Of a stretch of DNA of 64,000 bases, positions 45,130-53,396 are shown piece after piece; position 1 is the first letter of the stretch, and every line of letters begins with the position of its first letter. The translations under genes and the position numbers were made by a program. The notes under the pieces are model-generated. The model was not told where the DNA came from and ran no database searches. It worked only from the letters and a program-made list of their open reading frames with translations. Source of the DNA: Marinomonas algarum (GTDB taxonomy: Bacteria; Pseudomonadota; Gammaproteobacteria; Pseudomonadales; Marinomonadaceae); assembly GCF_020532605.1 (NCBI RefSeq), contig NZ_JAJATW010000006.1, positions 1 through 64,000 on the forward strand, written 5' to 3'.

Positions 45130-47394
45130 TCAAATTTTACAGGCACCGCCAGCGCAATCGTCCATGTCTTCTTGTTTGTCATCCGCTCCGTCACGAGTGT
45201 TGTGGTAATACAGTGTTTTGATCCCTAGTTTGTAAGCCGTTAGTAGGTCTTTTAGGATGACCTTCATGGGCACTTTTTGTGCTTCAAACTTTTGAGGGTC
45301 ATAATTTGTATTCGCTGAAATTGCCTGGTCAACAAACTTCTGCATGATGCCTACAAGTTGCAAGTACCCATCGTTTGATGGAATGGTCCAAAGCAATTCA
45401 TAATTGGCTCTTAGGCGCTCAAATTCGGGTACAACCTGCTTTAAAATACCGTCTTTACTGGCTTTCACAGACACAAAACCACGAGGCGGCTCAATGCCAT
45501 TTGTTGCATTACTGATTTGAGAAGACGTCTCAGAAGGCATTAGTGCGGTTAAGGTAGAGTTACGTAAGCCATGTTGAACAATATCGGCACGCAACGCTTC
45601 CCAATCGTAAAACAATTCATTAGAAACAATGTTGTCTATTTCTTTTTTGTAGCTGTCTATTGGCAAGATGCCTTTTGAATAGGTTGTTTCATCAAAACCA
45701 AGACATGGACCAAATTCTTTTGCTAACTTGTTTGATGCTTTCAAAAGGTAATATTGGATGGCTTCAAACGTTTTGTGTGTTAACGCGTTAGCACTGCCAT
45801 CAGAATATTTAACGCCATTTTTTGCTAAATAATAGGCGTAGTTGATAACACCCACGCCCAGAGTACGGCGCAGTTCAGTGGCACGTTGTGCCGCAGCGAT
45901 AGGATAATTCTGATAGTCCAATAGGCTGTCTAGCGCTCGAACAACGAGTTCAGACAATTCTTCCAGTTCATCCAGATTGTCTAAGGCACCCAAGTTAAAG
46001 GCCGATAATGTGCATAACGCGATTTCGCCCTCTGGGTCATCAATTTGATTTAAAGGCTTAGTCGGCAGCGCAATTTCCAAGCACAGGTTGCTTTGTTTAA
46101 CAGGCGCTACCTTGGGATCAAATGGACTGTGCGTATTACAGTGATCTACGTTCTGTAAGTAAATGCGGCCCGTACTGGCGCGCTCAGACGCAAATAATGT
46201 AAACAGTTCCGATGCTTTAATCGTTTGCTTGCGAATCGTTTCATCTTGCTCATACAAATGGTACAGACGATCAAACTCTTCTTGATCTGCAAAGAATGCG
46301 TCGTACAAGCCTGGAACATCAGAGGGGCTGAACAGTGTAATGTTGCCACCTTTGATAAGGCGTTGATACATCAAACGGTTGAACTGCACACCGTAATCTA
46401 AATGTCGTACGCGGTTTTCTTCGACCCCACGGTTGTTCTTTAGAACCAGTAAACTTTCTACTTCAAGATGCCAAATAGGGTAAAACACAGTGGCTGCACC
46501 ACCGCGTACTCCCCCTTGGGAACAGCTTTTAACGGCCGTTTGGAAGTGTTTATAGAAAGGAATACACCCTGTGTGGAACGCTTCGCCACCGCGGATCGGA
46601 CTGCCTAGCGCACGAATAGCCCCTGCATTCACGCCAATACCAGCACGTTGGCTTACGTATTTCACAATAGCGCTAGAGGTTGCATTGATAGAGTCAAGAG
46701 AATCACCACACTCGATCAACACACAGCTACTGAACTGACGTGTTGGGGTACGAATACCGGACATGATCGGAGTGGGTAGAGAGATTTTAAACAGTGAGAC
46801 GGCATCGTAAAAACGACGAATTAGATCTAAACGCTCTACCTTGTCATAGTTAGCAAATAGACATGCAGCCACCAAGATATAGATAAACTGAGGGCTTTCG
46901 TAAATCTCTCCGGTGACGCGATTTTGAACCAGATACTTGCCTTCTAATTGTTTGACGGCAGCGTATGAAAAATTCATATCACGAGAGTGATCGATGTAAT
47001 CATTTAATGTATTGAATTCTTCCTCAGTGTAATTTTCCAATAACTGAGCATCATAGCGCTTCTGTTGTACGAGTTTACTAACGTGTTCAAACAAGTGAGG
47101 CGGTTCAAAATCACCAAAGGCTCTTTTACGTAAGTGGAAAATAGCCAAACGTGCGGCAAGATATTGATAATCCGGTGTTTGTTCAGAGATTAAATCCGCT
47201 GCAGATTTAATGAGTGTCTCATGGATGTCGGTGGTACGTATGCCTTCGAAAAATTGAATGCGTGCTTTTAATTCCACTTGTGAAACGGAAACGTTATCTA
47301 ACCCCTCTGAAGCCCAAGTAATGACTTTGTGAATTTTTTCTAGGTTGATTTTTTCGGTCGTCCCGTTACGTTTAGTAACTGTGAGAGTGCTCAT
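45130..47394 (-). CDS. nrdA: Ribonucleoside-diphosphate reductase class Ia, alpha subunit
   Basis: A 754-residue catalytic subunit that reduces NDPs to dNDPs. An N-terminal ATP cone (VTKRNGTTEKINLEKIHKVITWASEGL) gives allosteric activity control. Catalytic regions include RQFSSCVLIECGDSLDSI, ACSQGGVRGGAATVFYPIWHLEVE, NLCLEIALP and LMPSETSSQISNATNGIEP. The C-terminal redox pair is in DDCAGGACKI. It is first in an nrdA-nrdB-ferredoxin operon with two NrdR boxes upstream. Confidence 0.97.
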   Translation of the reverse strand: MSTLTVTKRNGTTEKINLEKIHKVITWASEGLDNVSVSQVELKARIQFFEGIRTTDIHETLIKSAADLISEQTPDYQYLAARLAIFHLRKRAFGDFEPPHLFEHVSKLVQQKRYDAQLLENYTEEEFNTLNDYIDHSRDMNFSYAAVKQLEGKYLVQNRVTGEIYESPQFIYILVAACLFANYDKVERLDLIRRFYDAVSLFKISLPTPIMSGIRTPTRQFSSCVLIECGDSLDSINATSSAIVKYVSQRAGIGVNAGAIRALGSPIRGGEAFHTGCIPFYKHFQTAVKSCSQGGVRGGAATVFYPIWHLEVESLLVLKNNRGVEENRVRHLDYGVQFNRLMYQRLIKGGNITLFSPSDVPGLYDAFFADQEEFDRLYHLYEQDETIRKQTIKASELFTLFASERASTGRIYLQNVDHCNTHSPFDPKVAPVKQSNLCLEIALPTKPLNQIDDPEGEIALCTLSAFNLGALDNLDELEELSELVVRALDSLLDYQNYPIAAAQRATELRRTLGVGVINYAYYLAKNGVKYSDGSANALTHKTFEAIQYYLLKASNKLAKEFGPCLGFDETTYSKGILPIDSYKKEIDNIVSNELFYDWEALRADIVQHGLRNSTLTALMPSETSSQISNATNGIEPPRGFVSVKASKDGILKQVVPEFERLRANYELLWTIPSNDGYLQLVGIMQKFVDQAISANTNYDPQKFEAQKVPMKVILKDLLTAYKLGIKTLYYHNTRDGADDKQEDMDDCAGGACKI

Positions 47395-47434
47395 GAATTA
47401 AGTTCCCAGTCGTGCGTAGTAAAAAAGAGAGTAT

Positions 47435-47450
47435 CTACTGTATATAGTGT
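47435..47450 (-). promoter_or_regulatory. NrdR box 1 upstream of nrdA
   Basis: The 16-base site CTACTGTATATAGTGT matches the NrdR consensus acaCwAtATaTwGtgt at most positions. It lies about 40 bases from the nrdA start and contains TATATA, a possible -10 element. Confidence 0.75.
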
Positions 47451-47466
47451 GTGTTTTTGCAACAAC

Positions 47467-47482
47467 ACACTAGATGTAGTGT
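47467..47482 (-). promoter_or_regulatory. NrdR box 2 upstream of nrdA
   Basis: ACACTAGATGTAGTGT is a near-perfect palindrome matching the NrdR consensus. Its centre is 32 bp (about three helical turns) from box 1, the paired spacing NrdR needs to repress ribonucleotide reductase genes when dNTP levels are high. Confidence 0.82.
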
Positions 47483-47692
47483 TTCGAGAAAGAGTTGACG
47501 CGAACAATAGTGATGATTGTGTCTAAAATCAAGGCTTGAAAAATGGTGCAAATTAGGAAACGATGCCCCGTGAAGTGCTTACTTACCGTGCCTGCCTTAG
47601 AGAACGTAAAGTTAGCCGTTGGCAATATCATAGGGTAATTTTTATCTTTTTTTTTCGAGAAATTTTTTCATCAAACTGTGTCATTTTAAATA

Positions 47693-48436
47693 TTAGATAA
47701 GATTGATGTAAAGCCATTTAAACACGGCGACAAGTGAAAATAAGATCAACTGGTGGAGGAGGTAAAAGGGCAGAGCATGACGCCCCATAAAGGCTAGGAG
47801 ACGAGTCAGTATAGATTGAGGTAAAGTAACATATTGCCAACCTAAATAGCCCAGCAAGGGCCCGATCAGTACCACGCCAATCCATGGGAATGGGAATACG
47901 ATATCGAGTGTTCTATTGGGTAAAGGAATGTACTGAGTGATTAGTGAAAAAGCCTGAGGGAAATGCAACCAACCGGTATTTTGATAAATGCTGATAATCC
48001 CAGCACCACACAGAGCCGACAATAATGGCCAGCGGACCAGAGGTCTTGTCAAAATAGAAGCAATAAAAATGAAGTGCAGTATGCCAAAGTAAATCCATTG
48101 ATTTGGCATAGCAAAATAGGTGACGACGGAAATAATGGCGGCCGATGCAAACAATTTGCCATCGCGTTGCCAGTGGAGAGGCGGTGTTTTCCTTGTTGTC
48201 GTTTTTAGTATGGATAGGTAGGCAGACCAGCCAATGGCACTTAAAAAAAGAAGTAAAATAGCTCGCCGAAAATACACCCAAAAAGGGTCATGAACAGCAA
48301 AGCTTAAGAAGCCAAACTCGCGTAAATCCCAACAGAAATGAAATATCATCATCAATAAGACGGCAACGCCTCGATAGACGTCTAAAAAAGCACTGCGTTG
48401 ACGAGGTGACAAAACATGAGAGGCTTGCATGAACAT
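47693..48436 (-). CDS. DUF1624 / heparan-alpha-glucosaminide acetyltransferase-like membrane protein
   Basis: A roughly 248-residue polytopic membrane protein with about seven helices. The N-terminal signature RQRSAFLDVYRGVAVLLMMIFHFCWDLREFGF (R, D and RG, then H in the first helices) is that of the DUF1624 family of membrane acyltransferases. It may acetylate a surface or periplasmic glycan; there is no direct evidence. ATG 48436 (or 48430) fits better than the upstream start at 48499, which would run over the alkB start on the other strand. Confidence 0.75.
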   Translation of the reverse strand: MFMQASHVLSPRQRSAFLDVYRGVAVLLMMIFHFCWDLREFGFLSFAVHDPFWVYFRRAILLLFLSAIGWSAYLSILKTTTRKTPPLHWQRDGKLFASAAIISVVTYFAMPNQWIYFGILHFIFIASILTRPLVRWPLLSALCGAGIISIYQNTGWLHFPQAFSLITQYIPLPNRTLDIVFPFPWIGVVLIGPLLGYLGWQYVTLPQSILTRLLAFMGRHALPFYLLHQLILFSLVAVFKWLYINLI

Positions 48437-48449
48437 CCAAGGAAAAATT

Positions 48450-49010
48450 ATGACGAGAATTTTGCCATCATACCGATACTCATTTTTTAGCTCAAGCACG
48501 CCCCCCTTGATGACACGATTAAAGTCGATATTGCCTTGGGAAAGAGAGCGACTGACCTTGTTTGGAAAAGAGATCCCCGTACCTCGTCGAGTGGCATTTG
48601 TTGCTGATCAAGGCGTGTGCTATCGATATTCTGGCAAAGATCATCGGGGAGTGGGCTGGCCTGAAGATTTACTCGCCGTAAAAAAAGAAGCGGAGCAATT
48701 GGCGCGACAGCCTTTTAATTCTGTGCTGCTAAATTGGTATCAAGACGGTGAGGAGTACATGGGGTGGCATGCAGATGATGAAAAAATATTAGGGCCTGCG
48801 CCTATTATTGCCATGTTAAGCCTTGGAGCACCGCGAAGCTTTGTTTTTCGCCTTAAGTCTCACCACAACATAAAACACAGCCTAGAGTTAGAGGATGGCA
48901 GCTGGTTAATCATGTCTGCATCAACTCAGGTATTGTGGCAACATACTTTGCCCGTCAGAAAAAAGGTAAAGCAAGAGCGGATAAGCTTAACCTTCCGCTA
49001 CCTGCTTTAA
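48450..49010 (+). CDS. alkB: AlkB-like 2-oxoglutarate/Fe(II) dioxygenase
   Basis: A 186-residue oxygenase that would demethylate alkylated DNA or RNA bases. The iron site is H-x-D in MGWHADDE with the distal histidine in WQHTLPVRK, and the 2-oxoglutarate-binding arginines are in RISLTFRYLL. The nucleotide-recognition region contains NSVLLNWYQDGEEYMG. The pattern resembles ALKBH2/3-type bacterial AlkB homologues more than E. coli AlkB. ATG 48450 follows AAGGA; the longer form from 48429 is less likely. No ada gene is adjacent. Confidence 0.87.
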   Translation: MTRILPSYRYSFFSSSTPPLMTRLKSILPWERERLTLFGKEIPVPRRVAFVADQGVCYRYSGKDHRGVGWPEDLLAVKKEAEQLARQPFNSVLLNWYQDGEEYMGWHADDEKILGPAPIIAMLSLGAPRSFVFRLKSHHNIKHSLELEDGSWLIMSASTQVLWQHTLPVRKKVKQERISLTFRYLL

Positions 49011-49020
49011 TGTGTCACGG

Positions 49021-49662
49021 TTAAGGTGCTTTACGCGTCATGTTCCATTCACCTTGATGCTCTGTAAAACAAATACGATCATGCAAACGGCTAGGTCGAC
49101 CTTGCCAAAACTCAATAAAGTTTGGACGTAAAACATAACCCCCCCAATTCTCAGGGCAAGCCACGTCTTGGTCTGCGAACGCACTTTCTTCTTTGCTAAA
49201 GGCTTCCTGTAGAGCGTCACGGCTAGCAATGACAGCACTCTGTTGTGATGTCCTTGCCGCCAGCTGACTGCCTCTTGGACGACTGGCAAAATACGCTTGT
49301 GTTGCAGCGCGGTCAATTTTCTCAATGGTTCCTTCAACACGAATCTGTCGAGACAAAGCGGGCCAGAAAAATGTCATGCTGGCCTGATTGTTCTGTGCGA
49401 TCTGTTGGCCTTTTTCGCTGTCATAGTTCGTGAAAAAAGTGAATCCATTGTGATCACGCTTCTTGAGCAAGACGACTCGAGCGTGTGGAACGCCTTCTTG
49501 GTCAACGGTGCTGAGCACCATCGCGGTGGGATCATCAGGGCAGGCTTCGATGGCCTTTTCAAGCCAAGTATCAAATAAACTGAAGGGATCATTGCCTGCT
49601 TTTTCTTCTAAAAGATCGTCAAAATTATAGTCTCGACGAATCGAATGTAGGTCTCTGTTCAT
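49021..49662 (-). CDS. pdxH: Pyridoxine/pyridoxamine 5'-phosphate oxidase
   Basis: A 213-residue FMN enzyme that makes pyridoxal 5'-phosphate. Family segments are MNRDLHSIRRDY, HARVVLLKKRDHNGFTFFTNYDSEKGQQI, ASMTFFWPALSRQIRVEG, SRPRGSQLAARTSQQS, FIEFWQGRPSRLHDRI and the C-terminal WNMTRKAP. It is the third gene of hinT-coq7-pdxH, only two bases after coq7, and convergent with alkB. Confidence 0.97.
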   Translation of the reverse strand: MNRDLHSIRRDYNFDDLLEEKAGNDPFSLFDTWLEKAIEACPDDPTAMVLSTVDQEGVPHARVVLLKKRDHNGFTFFTNYDSEKGQQIAQNNQASMTFFWPALSRQIRVEGTIEKIDRAATQAYFASRPRGSQLAARTSQQSAVIASRDALQEAFSKEESAFADQDVACPENWGGYVLRPNFIEFWQGRPSRLHDRICFTEHQGEWNMTRKAP

Positions 49663-49664
49663 GA

Positions 49665-50297
49665 TTAAATCCGATAGGTTGTTGTCGTCATGACTTTGGA
49701 CAGTTGCGTCATAATGCTCATAACGGGTTTAGGAAATTCATACCCTCCTGCCGCTAACGCCATCGCTTTGTGTTGAGCTTCGTCTTGGTGCATTTGTGTT
49801 AACACCGCTCTACTTTTTTCGTCGTTAGCCGGTAATGTCGCCATGTGCTTTTCAAGATGCGTGCAAACTTGATCTTCTGTGGCAGCCACAAATCCTAAAC
49901 TTAATTTATCGCTGATTAAGCCCGCTCCAGCACCAATCACAAAAGAAGCGCCATAAAAGAAAGGATTTAACAGACTGGGCTTGCTATGTAGGTCGTACAA
50001 GCGTTGCTCACACCAAACCAAGTGATCTATTTCTTCATCGGCGGCATGCTTCATATCTTCTCGCACTGTCGCAAGTTTCGCTGTGGTCGCTTGGCCCGCG
50101 TAAAGTGCTTGAGCACACACTTCACCCGTATGGTTAATGCGCATTAAGCCAGAAGCGTGCTTGCGTTCTTCCACTGATAATTCGCCTTCCGCTACGGTTT
50201 CAGCTGGTGAGGGCCGAGATGCTGTAGCGGCTTTAGGAACCAGTGTCTGTAGTGCGCGATCGAACTGTAATACGGTTTTGTCTAGGAAAGAGATCAT
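49665..50297 (-). CDS. coq7: 3-demethoxyubiquinol hydroxylase Coq7
   Basis: A 210-residue di-iron monooxygenase for ubiquinone synthesis. The two E-x-x-H sites are visible: [46 protein letters not shown] and [13 protein letters not shown]. It acts at the inner membrane. Marinomonas-type bacteria use Coq7 in place of UbiF, which supports the placement. It sits between hinT and pdxH on the minus strand. Confidence 0.95.
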   Translation of the reverse strand: MISFLDKTVLQFDRALQTLVPKAATASRPSPAETVAEGELSVEERKHASGLMRINHTGEVCAQALYAGQATTAKLATVREDMKHAADEEIDHLVWCEQRLYDLHSKPSLLNPFFYGASFVIGAGAGLISDKLSLGFVAATEDQVCTHLEKHMATLPANDEKSRAVLTQMHQDEAQHKAMALAAGGYEFPKPVMSIMTQLSKVMTTTTYRI

Positions 50298-50315
50298 GTG
50301 TTTCTCCTTATGTTA

Positions 50316-50657
50316 CTAACCTGGTGGCCATGTCATAGCGCGGCCACCTAACACGTGCATGTGAATGTGGTAGACAGTTTGTCCGCCCATTTCGTTGCAA
50401 TTCATGGCAACACGGTAGCCTGCATCAGCGATGCCTTTTTGTTTGGCTACCTTAGCGGCAGTGATTTGCAGCTTACCAACAACGGCGGCGTCATCGTCTG
50501 TTAGGTCGTTTAATGTACTAATGTGGCGTTTTGGAATGACTAAAAAATGCGTCGGTGCTTGTGGCATAATGTCTTCAAACGCAATCACATCCTCGTCTTC
50601 GTATAAAATAGTGGCGGGAATGTCGCCCTTTACAAGATTACAAAATAAGCAGTCCAT
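50316..50657 (-). CDS. hinT: HIT-family nucleotide hydrolase, HinT-like
   Basis: A 113-residue purine nucleoside phosphoramidase. CLFCNLVKGDIPATILYEDEDVIAFEDI is the HIT domain start, and the histidine triad is YHIHMHVLGG. It begins the hinT-coq7-pdxH set; the ribosome-binding site is AGAGGAG. Confidence 0.95.
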   Translation of the reverse strand: MDCLFCNLVKGDIPATILYEDEDVIAFEDIMPQAPTHFLVIPKRHISTLNDLTDDDAAVVGKLQITAAKVAKQKGIADAGYRVAMNCNEMGGQTVYHIHMHVLGGRAMTWPPG

Positions 50658-50701
50658 ATTCTCTCCTCTAATAAGTATTATTCAAGCTTGATTGTGGTTC
50701 A

Positions 50702-53020
50702 TCAAGGCGTATTTGTTGTCGGGTTGATTGATGACAAGTTTGTCTTTTTTAGTTGCTTGTCTTTCTGTACGAGGCGCTCTGCTTTTTGTATGAGTCGATT
50801 GAGCTGTTGGTTCAGTTGATTATCCAAATCAGCACAATACAGTAACTCATCAAACCCCAACTTTTTCGCATAGTCTAACGACATCTTAACATTGTCTGTG
50901 ATCAGTAAGCATTGGTCTTCGTGTCGCATCAGTGGCAGAAGCTTTTGTTGTGTGATGTGTGGGATGTGACCACCATTATCAAAGATCAAAGTAATCGTAC
51001 CCGTGGTTCTTTTTGTTGGCACTTCAAAGTGATCCAGTAGACCTTCTAGGGTGGTGAAGTGTTCTATTTTGTTGGTACGGCTTTGCAGTAGGCCGAGTGC
51101 CTTTTGCAAGTCATGATCTTCTTGCCCGAATAACACAAGATCAAACAGCGTGTGGGTTGTGATGTCTTTTTCAGAGGGGCGTATACGGGCACGGATTGGG
51201 AGTGTAACGTTTATGTTGCGTGCTTTGTTCTGGTTATATATCTGAATTTCTCCCTTCATGTGATGAATAAGCTGGGTAAGGTAATATACCCCCATATCCA
51301 CACTGGAGTTTGCTAATCCTACATGAGAAGGCAGCGGGAAAACGCTGAGTTCAAGCTGTGTAATGCCTTCTCGATTGACTTCACGGCGCGTGATATTCAG
51401 TGTCAGTGTTTGGTCGGTGAAGTGTTTGCATTCCTGTATTAAGCCTTCAATTAAGGATTGCAATACCCTCGTATGTTGTAAAATTTCAATATGATCTGTT
51501 TGTTGGGTATGCAATTCGATCACGGCACTGTTTTGGTCCAATCGTTGTGCGTTGTTATAGGCTTTATCAATAATGTGATCCAGCAATTCAGGATGGGTTT
51601 GTTTGGGGCCGATATCTTCTTTAATGGTGTTAATCAAATCAATGCGTTTAACAAGATCTTGTATGTTGTTATTGGCGACGAGACTGTCTTCAAGAATGTT
51701 TTTGCCTTCTTGGGTGACGGTCATTTTTTCAAAATGTGAGAGCGCACCATGGATGATATTATTTTGTCGACGTAATCGTGCTGAAACATCCGATAATAAT
51801 TCAGTTTCCACCGTATCTGGGTAGGCCATATCGCGAGTAGATCGCTGTAACAAGGAAGACGTTTGAGCAATCATACCTGTGAAGTGAATCATCGCTTCGA
51901 TAATGATGGTTACGGTTAGACCCCACTGTAAAAGCAGCAGGCTCGGGGCGATGCCGTAAACGGATAAGATCCAAGCGAAGTAGCCAATACACAAGGTAAG
52001 TCGTGCTGTTAAATAGTATCCAGAAAAAGGCACCTTGTAATTAAACGCCACGATAGCGTGAATCATTAAGATAATCAGCGTGGCGATCATCATCAGGGAA
52101 AGTGTCATGATGTGTATTTTTTCCGGTGCAATCATGAAGACAACAGCGAACAAAGCGTTGATTGAGCTAATGGCCAACAGCACTTTGTCAAGCTTCGGTA
52201 AGTAAGTGCGGTTATCCAGATAAAGTCTTGAAAAGAAGACAATGGCACACAAACACAAAAGAGCAGCCAAATTATAGATACGCTCTTGAACATGACGGTA
52301 GCTGGGGAAGAACTGTGCTACTTGATCGTGTATGGACAGGTGCAAGATCACAATACCGACCAGTAACGTACCGTACATAAGGTACATAGGGTGGGCGGTT
52401 CTGATAAAGAAAAAGACGTTGAAAATAAACAGAGTCAGTAACACGCCGATCAGTATACCGGTGAGCGTTAGGTTGCTTTGTGTGTCCTGGCTCCAAGTAG
52501 ACAGTGTTTTGAGTTCAATTTGTGTGTTGATAGGTAAACTCGAGGAAAGTTTAACGTAGAGTGTAAACACCGGCGGCGTATTGGCTGGGATAGGAAAAAT
52601 GTAGTTAGAGGCTTTGACAAGACGATTAGAGTAAGGGCGTGCGCTGCCTAACTCGGCCTGCACTTGGTTGTCGTACAAGCTTGGTAAATAAATGTCTAAG
52701 TACTGCAGTCTGTGTGAGTTGATTTCCAGTAAACTCGGTGTATTGCTCGTCGTGCGGATTGCAATGTCATTGCGCATCCAAATATTGCCTTTAACAAAGC
52801 CAAACTGTAAGTATTCTTTATTCAGTGGCCGGAATTGCTTGCTGTAGGCATCAGACATCACGTCTTTTAAAGTAAGTGTGCCTGTCTCATCAATAAAATA
52901 GTCACCATTTTGACCAATATTAATAGCATCGTGCGTATCATCCATGACAGATATCGTGTTTGAGCCCCAAGCAATATTGGAGGCGGTGAGCAAAAAGAGT
53001 AACATTAAACGAAGAATCAA
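50702..53020 (-). CDS. 7TM-DISM receptor with degenerate histidine-kinase and receiver regions
   Basis: A 772-residue membrane protein. The signal peptide is at residues 1-19, the 7TMR-DISM extracellular 2 domain at about 25-175, and the seven-helix 7TMR-DISM module at about 185-400. A cytosolic region starts with a DHp-like helix (ARLRRQNNIIHGALSHFEKM). The ATPase region lacks the N box Asn, the DxGxG and the Gly-rich lid, though MGVYYLTQLIHHMKGEIQI mirrors the usual LGLYL...GG region. The end (about residues 600-740) resembles a receiver (LIFDNGG, LLITDN, KLGFDELLY) without the full Asp set. It is probably a sensor that signals without standard phosphotransfer. Confidence 0.72.
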   Translation of the reverse strand: MILRLMLLFLLTASNIAWGSNTISVMDDTHDAINIGQNGDYFIDETGTLTLKDVMSDAYSKQFRPLNKEYLQFGFVKGNIWMRNDIAIRTTSNTPSLLEINSHRLQYLDIYLPSLYDNQVQAELGSARPYSNRLVKASNYIFPIPANTPPVFTLYVKLSSSLPINTQIELKTLSTWSQDTQSNLTLTGILIGVLLTLFIFNVFFFIRTAHPMYLMYGTLLVGIVILHLSIHDQVAQFFPSYRHVQERIYNLAALLCLCAIVFFSRLYLDNRTYLPKLDKVLLAISSINALFAVVFMIAPEKIHIMTLSLMMIATLIILMIHAIVAFNYKVPFSGYYLTARLTLCIGYFAWILSVYGIAPSLLLLQWGLTVTIIIEAMIHFTGMIAQTSSLLQRSTRDMAYPDTVETELLSDVSARLRRQNNIIHGALSHFEKMTVTQEGKNILEDSLVANNNIQDLVKRIDLINTIKEDIGPKQTHPELLDHIIDKAYNNAQRLDQNSAVIELHTQQTDHIEILQHTRVLQSLIEGLIQECKHFTDQTLTLNITRREVNREGITQLELSVFPLPSHVGLANSSVDMGVYYLTQLIHHMKGEIQIYNQNKARNINVTLPIRARIRPSEKDITTHTLFDLVLFGQEDHDLQKALGLLQSRTNKIEHFTTLEGLLDHFEVPTKRTTGTITLIFDNGGHIPHITQQKLLPLMRHEDQCLLITDNVKMSLDYAKKLGFDELLYCADLDNQLNQQLNRLIQKAERLVQKDKQLKKTNLSSINPTTNTP

Positions 53021-53077
53021 AACGCTGGCCCAAAAAGTACTGCAAAGACAGTCATTATTAACTAGATAGGGGATTGA

Positions 53078-53329
53078 ATGCTATATCCAATGTTGGTGGA
53101 ACATTATGTTTGGTTTAGCTTATTGTTGCTCGGAGTGACTTGGTTTACTCGTCAATCGAAGCCCGCGACGCGAACCAATTTATTATACGGTTACGGTATG
53201 ATTGCTGTGTTGGGTTTTGTGCTGGCGTTTGACTGGGTAGCGGGCATTATTTTCGGCCTTTTGGTTCTTGAGTTGGGTCGTGTGCTCAAAACATGGCTGA
53301 ACAAAAAAGAAGCTGAGTTGAAAAAATAA
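53078..53329 (+). CDS. Small two-helix membrane protein
   Basis: An 83-residue protein with hydrophobic helices at about residues 10-24 and 40-62, ending in a charged lysine-rich tail. No family recognised. It is divergent from the 7TM-DISM gene and followed by a strong terminator shared with purD. The clean start, codon use and terminator support a real gene. Confidence 0.6.
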   Translation: MLYPMLVEHYVWFSLLLLGVTWFTRQSKPATRTNLLYGYGMIAVLGFVLAFDWVAGIIFGLLVLELGRVLKTWLNKKEAELKK

Positions 53330-53360
53330 TAGGTTCAGATAGGGCCATTAATGCAAAGAT

Positions 53361-53391
53361 AAAAGCCACTTCAATTTGAAGTGGCTTTTTT
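53361..53391. terminator. Bidirectional terminator between the small membrane protein and purD
   Basis: AAAAGCCACTTC pairs with GAAGTGGCTTTT, with T runs outward on both strands, between convergent genes. Confidence 0.92.
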
Positions 53392-53396
53392 ATGGG

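Noticed and set aside
44922-45194. Open frame in the nrdA-nrdB gap
   Set aside because: It runs through both flanking genes' ends in another frame and its residues look random; the gap is better explained as structured RNA or DNA.
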